This document shows, piece after piece, positions 7,074 through 7,164 of a stretch of DNA of 7,164 bases; positions within the stretch are counted from its first letter, which is position 1, and each line of letters begins with the position of its first letter. A model generated the notes under the pieces. It had not been told where the DNA came from and ran no database searches. It saw only the letters and a program-made list of their open reading frames with translations. A program made the translations under genes and the position numbers. The stretch comes from Actinomycetes bacterium (lineage in GTDB: Bacteria > Actinomycetota > Actinomycetes > Actinomycetales > Microbacteriaceae), in the NCBI GenBank assembly GCA_021793715.1, contig JAJYSF010000042.1:1-7164 (forward strand), written 5' to 3'.

Positions 7074-7120
7074 TGGAGCCTAGGAGATTCGAACTCCTGA
7101 CATCCTGCTTGCAAAGCAGG
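7074..7120 (-). tRNA. tRNA-Ala(TGC), 3' fragment only (anticodon arm to discriminator base)
   Basis: The - strand reads anticodon stem CCTGC, loop TTTGCAA with anticodon TGC (7111-7113), stem GCAGG, variable loop ATGTC, T-arm AGGAG-TTCGAAT-CTCCT, then AGGCTCC and discriminator A (7074). The T70 in AGGCTCC is the partner expected for the G3:U70 identity pair of alanine tRNA. The 5' part (acceptor strand and D-arm, normally beginning GGGGCC and containing TAGCTCAG) is absent: upstream of the anticodon arm the sequence reads ACCTTGACAT and shows no D-arm. CCA is not encoded. This is a tRNA 3' remnant of the kind left at one end of an element integrated into a tRNA gene, or a truncated gene at a contig edge. 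It should not be counted as a functional tRNA. Confidence 0.85.
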
Positions 7121-7126
7121 ATGTCA
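7098..7126. repeat. 29-bp perfect inverted repeat centred on the tRNA anticodon (integrase core-site-like)
   Basis: TGACATCCTGCTT (7098-7110), GCA (7111-7113) and AAGCAGGATGTCA (7114-7126) form 13-bp perfect arms. A normal tRNA anticodon stem and loop accounts only for the inner part; the outer bases mirror the variable loop and first T-arm base on the side where the 5' half of the tRNA should be. Tyrosine integrases that use tRNA genes often recombine within the anticodon loop, with inverted core-binding sites on either side, so this looks like an att core. A fold-back assembly chimera is the main alternative. Confidence 0.6.
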
Positions 7127-7164
7127 AGGTGCATCGTGCCTGGTCAGAGGCTATTTCTAGATCA
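7127..7164. other. Lower-GC flank beyond the tRNA fragment
   Basis: These last 38 bases are 50% G+C, against roughly two thirds for the rest of the window, and contain no recognisable tRNA 5' half, gene start or repeat. If the tRNA fragment marks an att junction, this is the inner edge of the integrated element. The stretch is too short to say more. Confidence 0.35.

Noticed and set aside
7004..7084. TAAACT on the + strand followed by a short GTG frame
   Set aside because: No -35 box, the frame is very short and runs antisense into the tRNA remnant; a chance -10 match.
6775..7134. A 119-codon - strand frame running through the tRNA remnant
   Set aside because: It starts inside the inverted repeat, crosses the tRNA fragment and the MFS start region, and resembles no protein family.
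7074..7164. A complete functional tRNA-Ala
   Set aside because: No D-arm or 5' acceptor strand is present upstream of the anticodon arm, where the sequence is lower in GC.

Overview
The window is GC-rich (about two thirds G+C) with strongly GC-ending codons. Its gene content (a SorC-type regulator, a ThrE-family exporter, a cysteine desulfhydrase-like PLP enzyme, a DUF4333 lipoprotein remnant) and its apparently leaderless starts point to an actinobacterium, most plausibly a member of the Microbacteriaceae such as Microbacterium. That placement is inferred from family knowledge, not from a marker gene.

Layout. At the left edge (1-479, + strand) lies the C-terminal half of a SorC/DeoR-type sugar-responsive regulator. 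Every other gene lies on the - strand. The first block (491-3910) is a tight three-gene unit: a TauE/SafE (TSUP) permease, then a PLP-dependent cysteine synthase-family enzyme resembling the L-cysteine desulfhydrase Cds1, then a ThrE-type amino-acid exporter whose start overlaps the stop of the PLP gene. Together they look like a sulfur/amino-acid overflow module: cysteine breakdown plus two exporters. The grouping is visible; the joint function is inferred.

The second block (3945-5479) is a MarR regulator followed 2 bp later by a short-chain dehydrogenase-like protein that lacks the canonical Tyr of the SDR active site. Next to it is the decayed remnant of a DUF4333 lipoprotein, with no start and an in-frame TAG. 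The marR start region carries two near-identical palindromes (TGACATGTCA and TGACACGTCA) with centres 28 bp apart. They are the best regulatory signal in the window and probably mediate autorepression.

The third block (5554-7164) starts with an MFS transporter whose reading frame is broken by a single missing base near its 3' end. After about 270 bp without a gene comes the 3' part of a tRNA-Ala(TGC) gene with no 5' part. The tRNA fragment runs into a 29-bp perfect inverted repeat centred on the anticodon loop and then into lower-GC DNA. This is the expected look of an att junction of an element integrated in a tRNA gene, although a fold-back assembly artefact at a contig end is also possible. 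I see no CRISPR array, complete insertion sequence, rRNA or phage gene, and no clearly new multi-gene system. The most notable signals are the att-like tRNA junction, the marR operator pair, the compact sulfur operon and the two broken genes.
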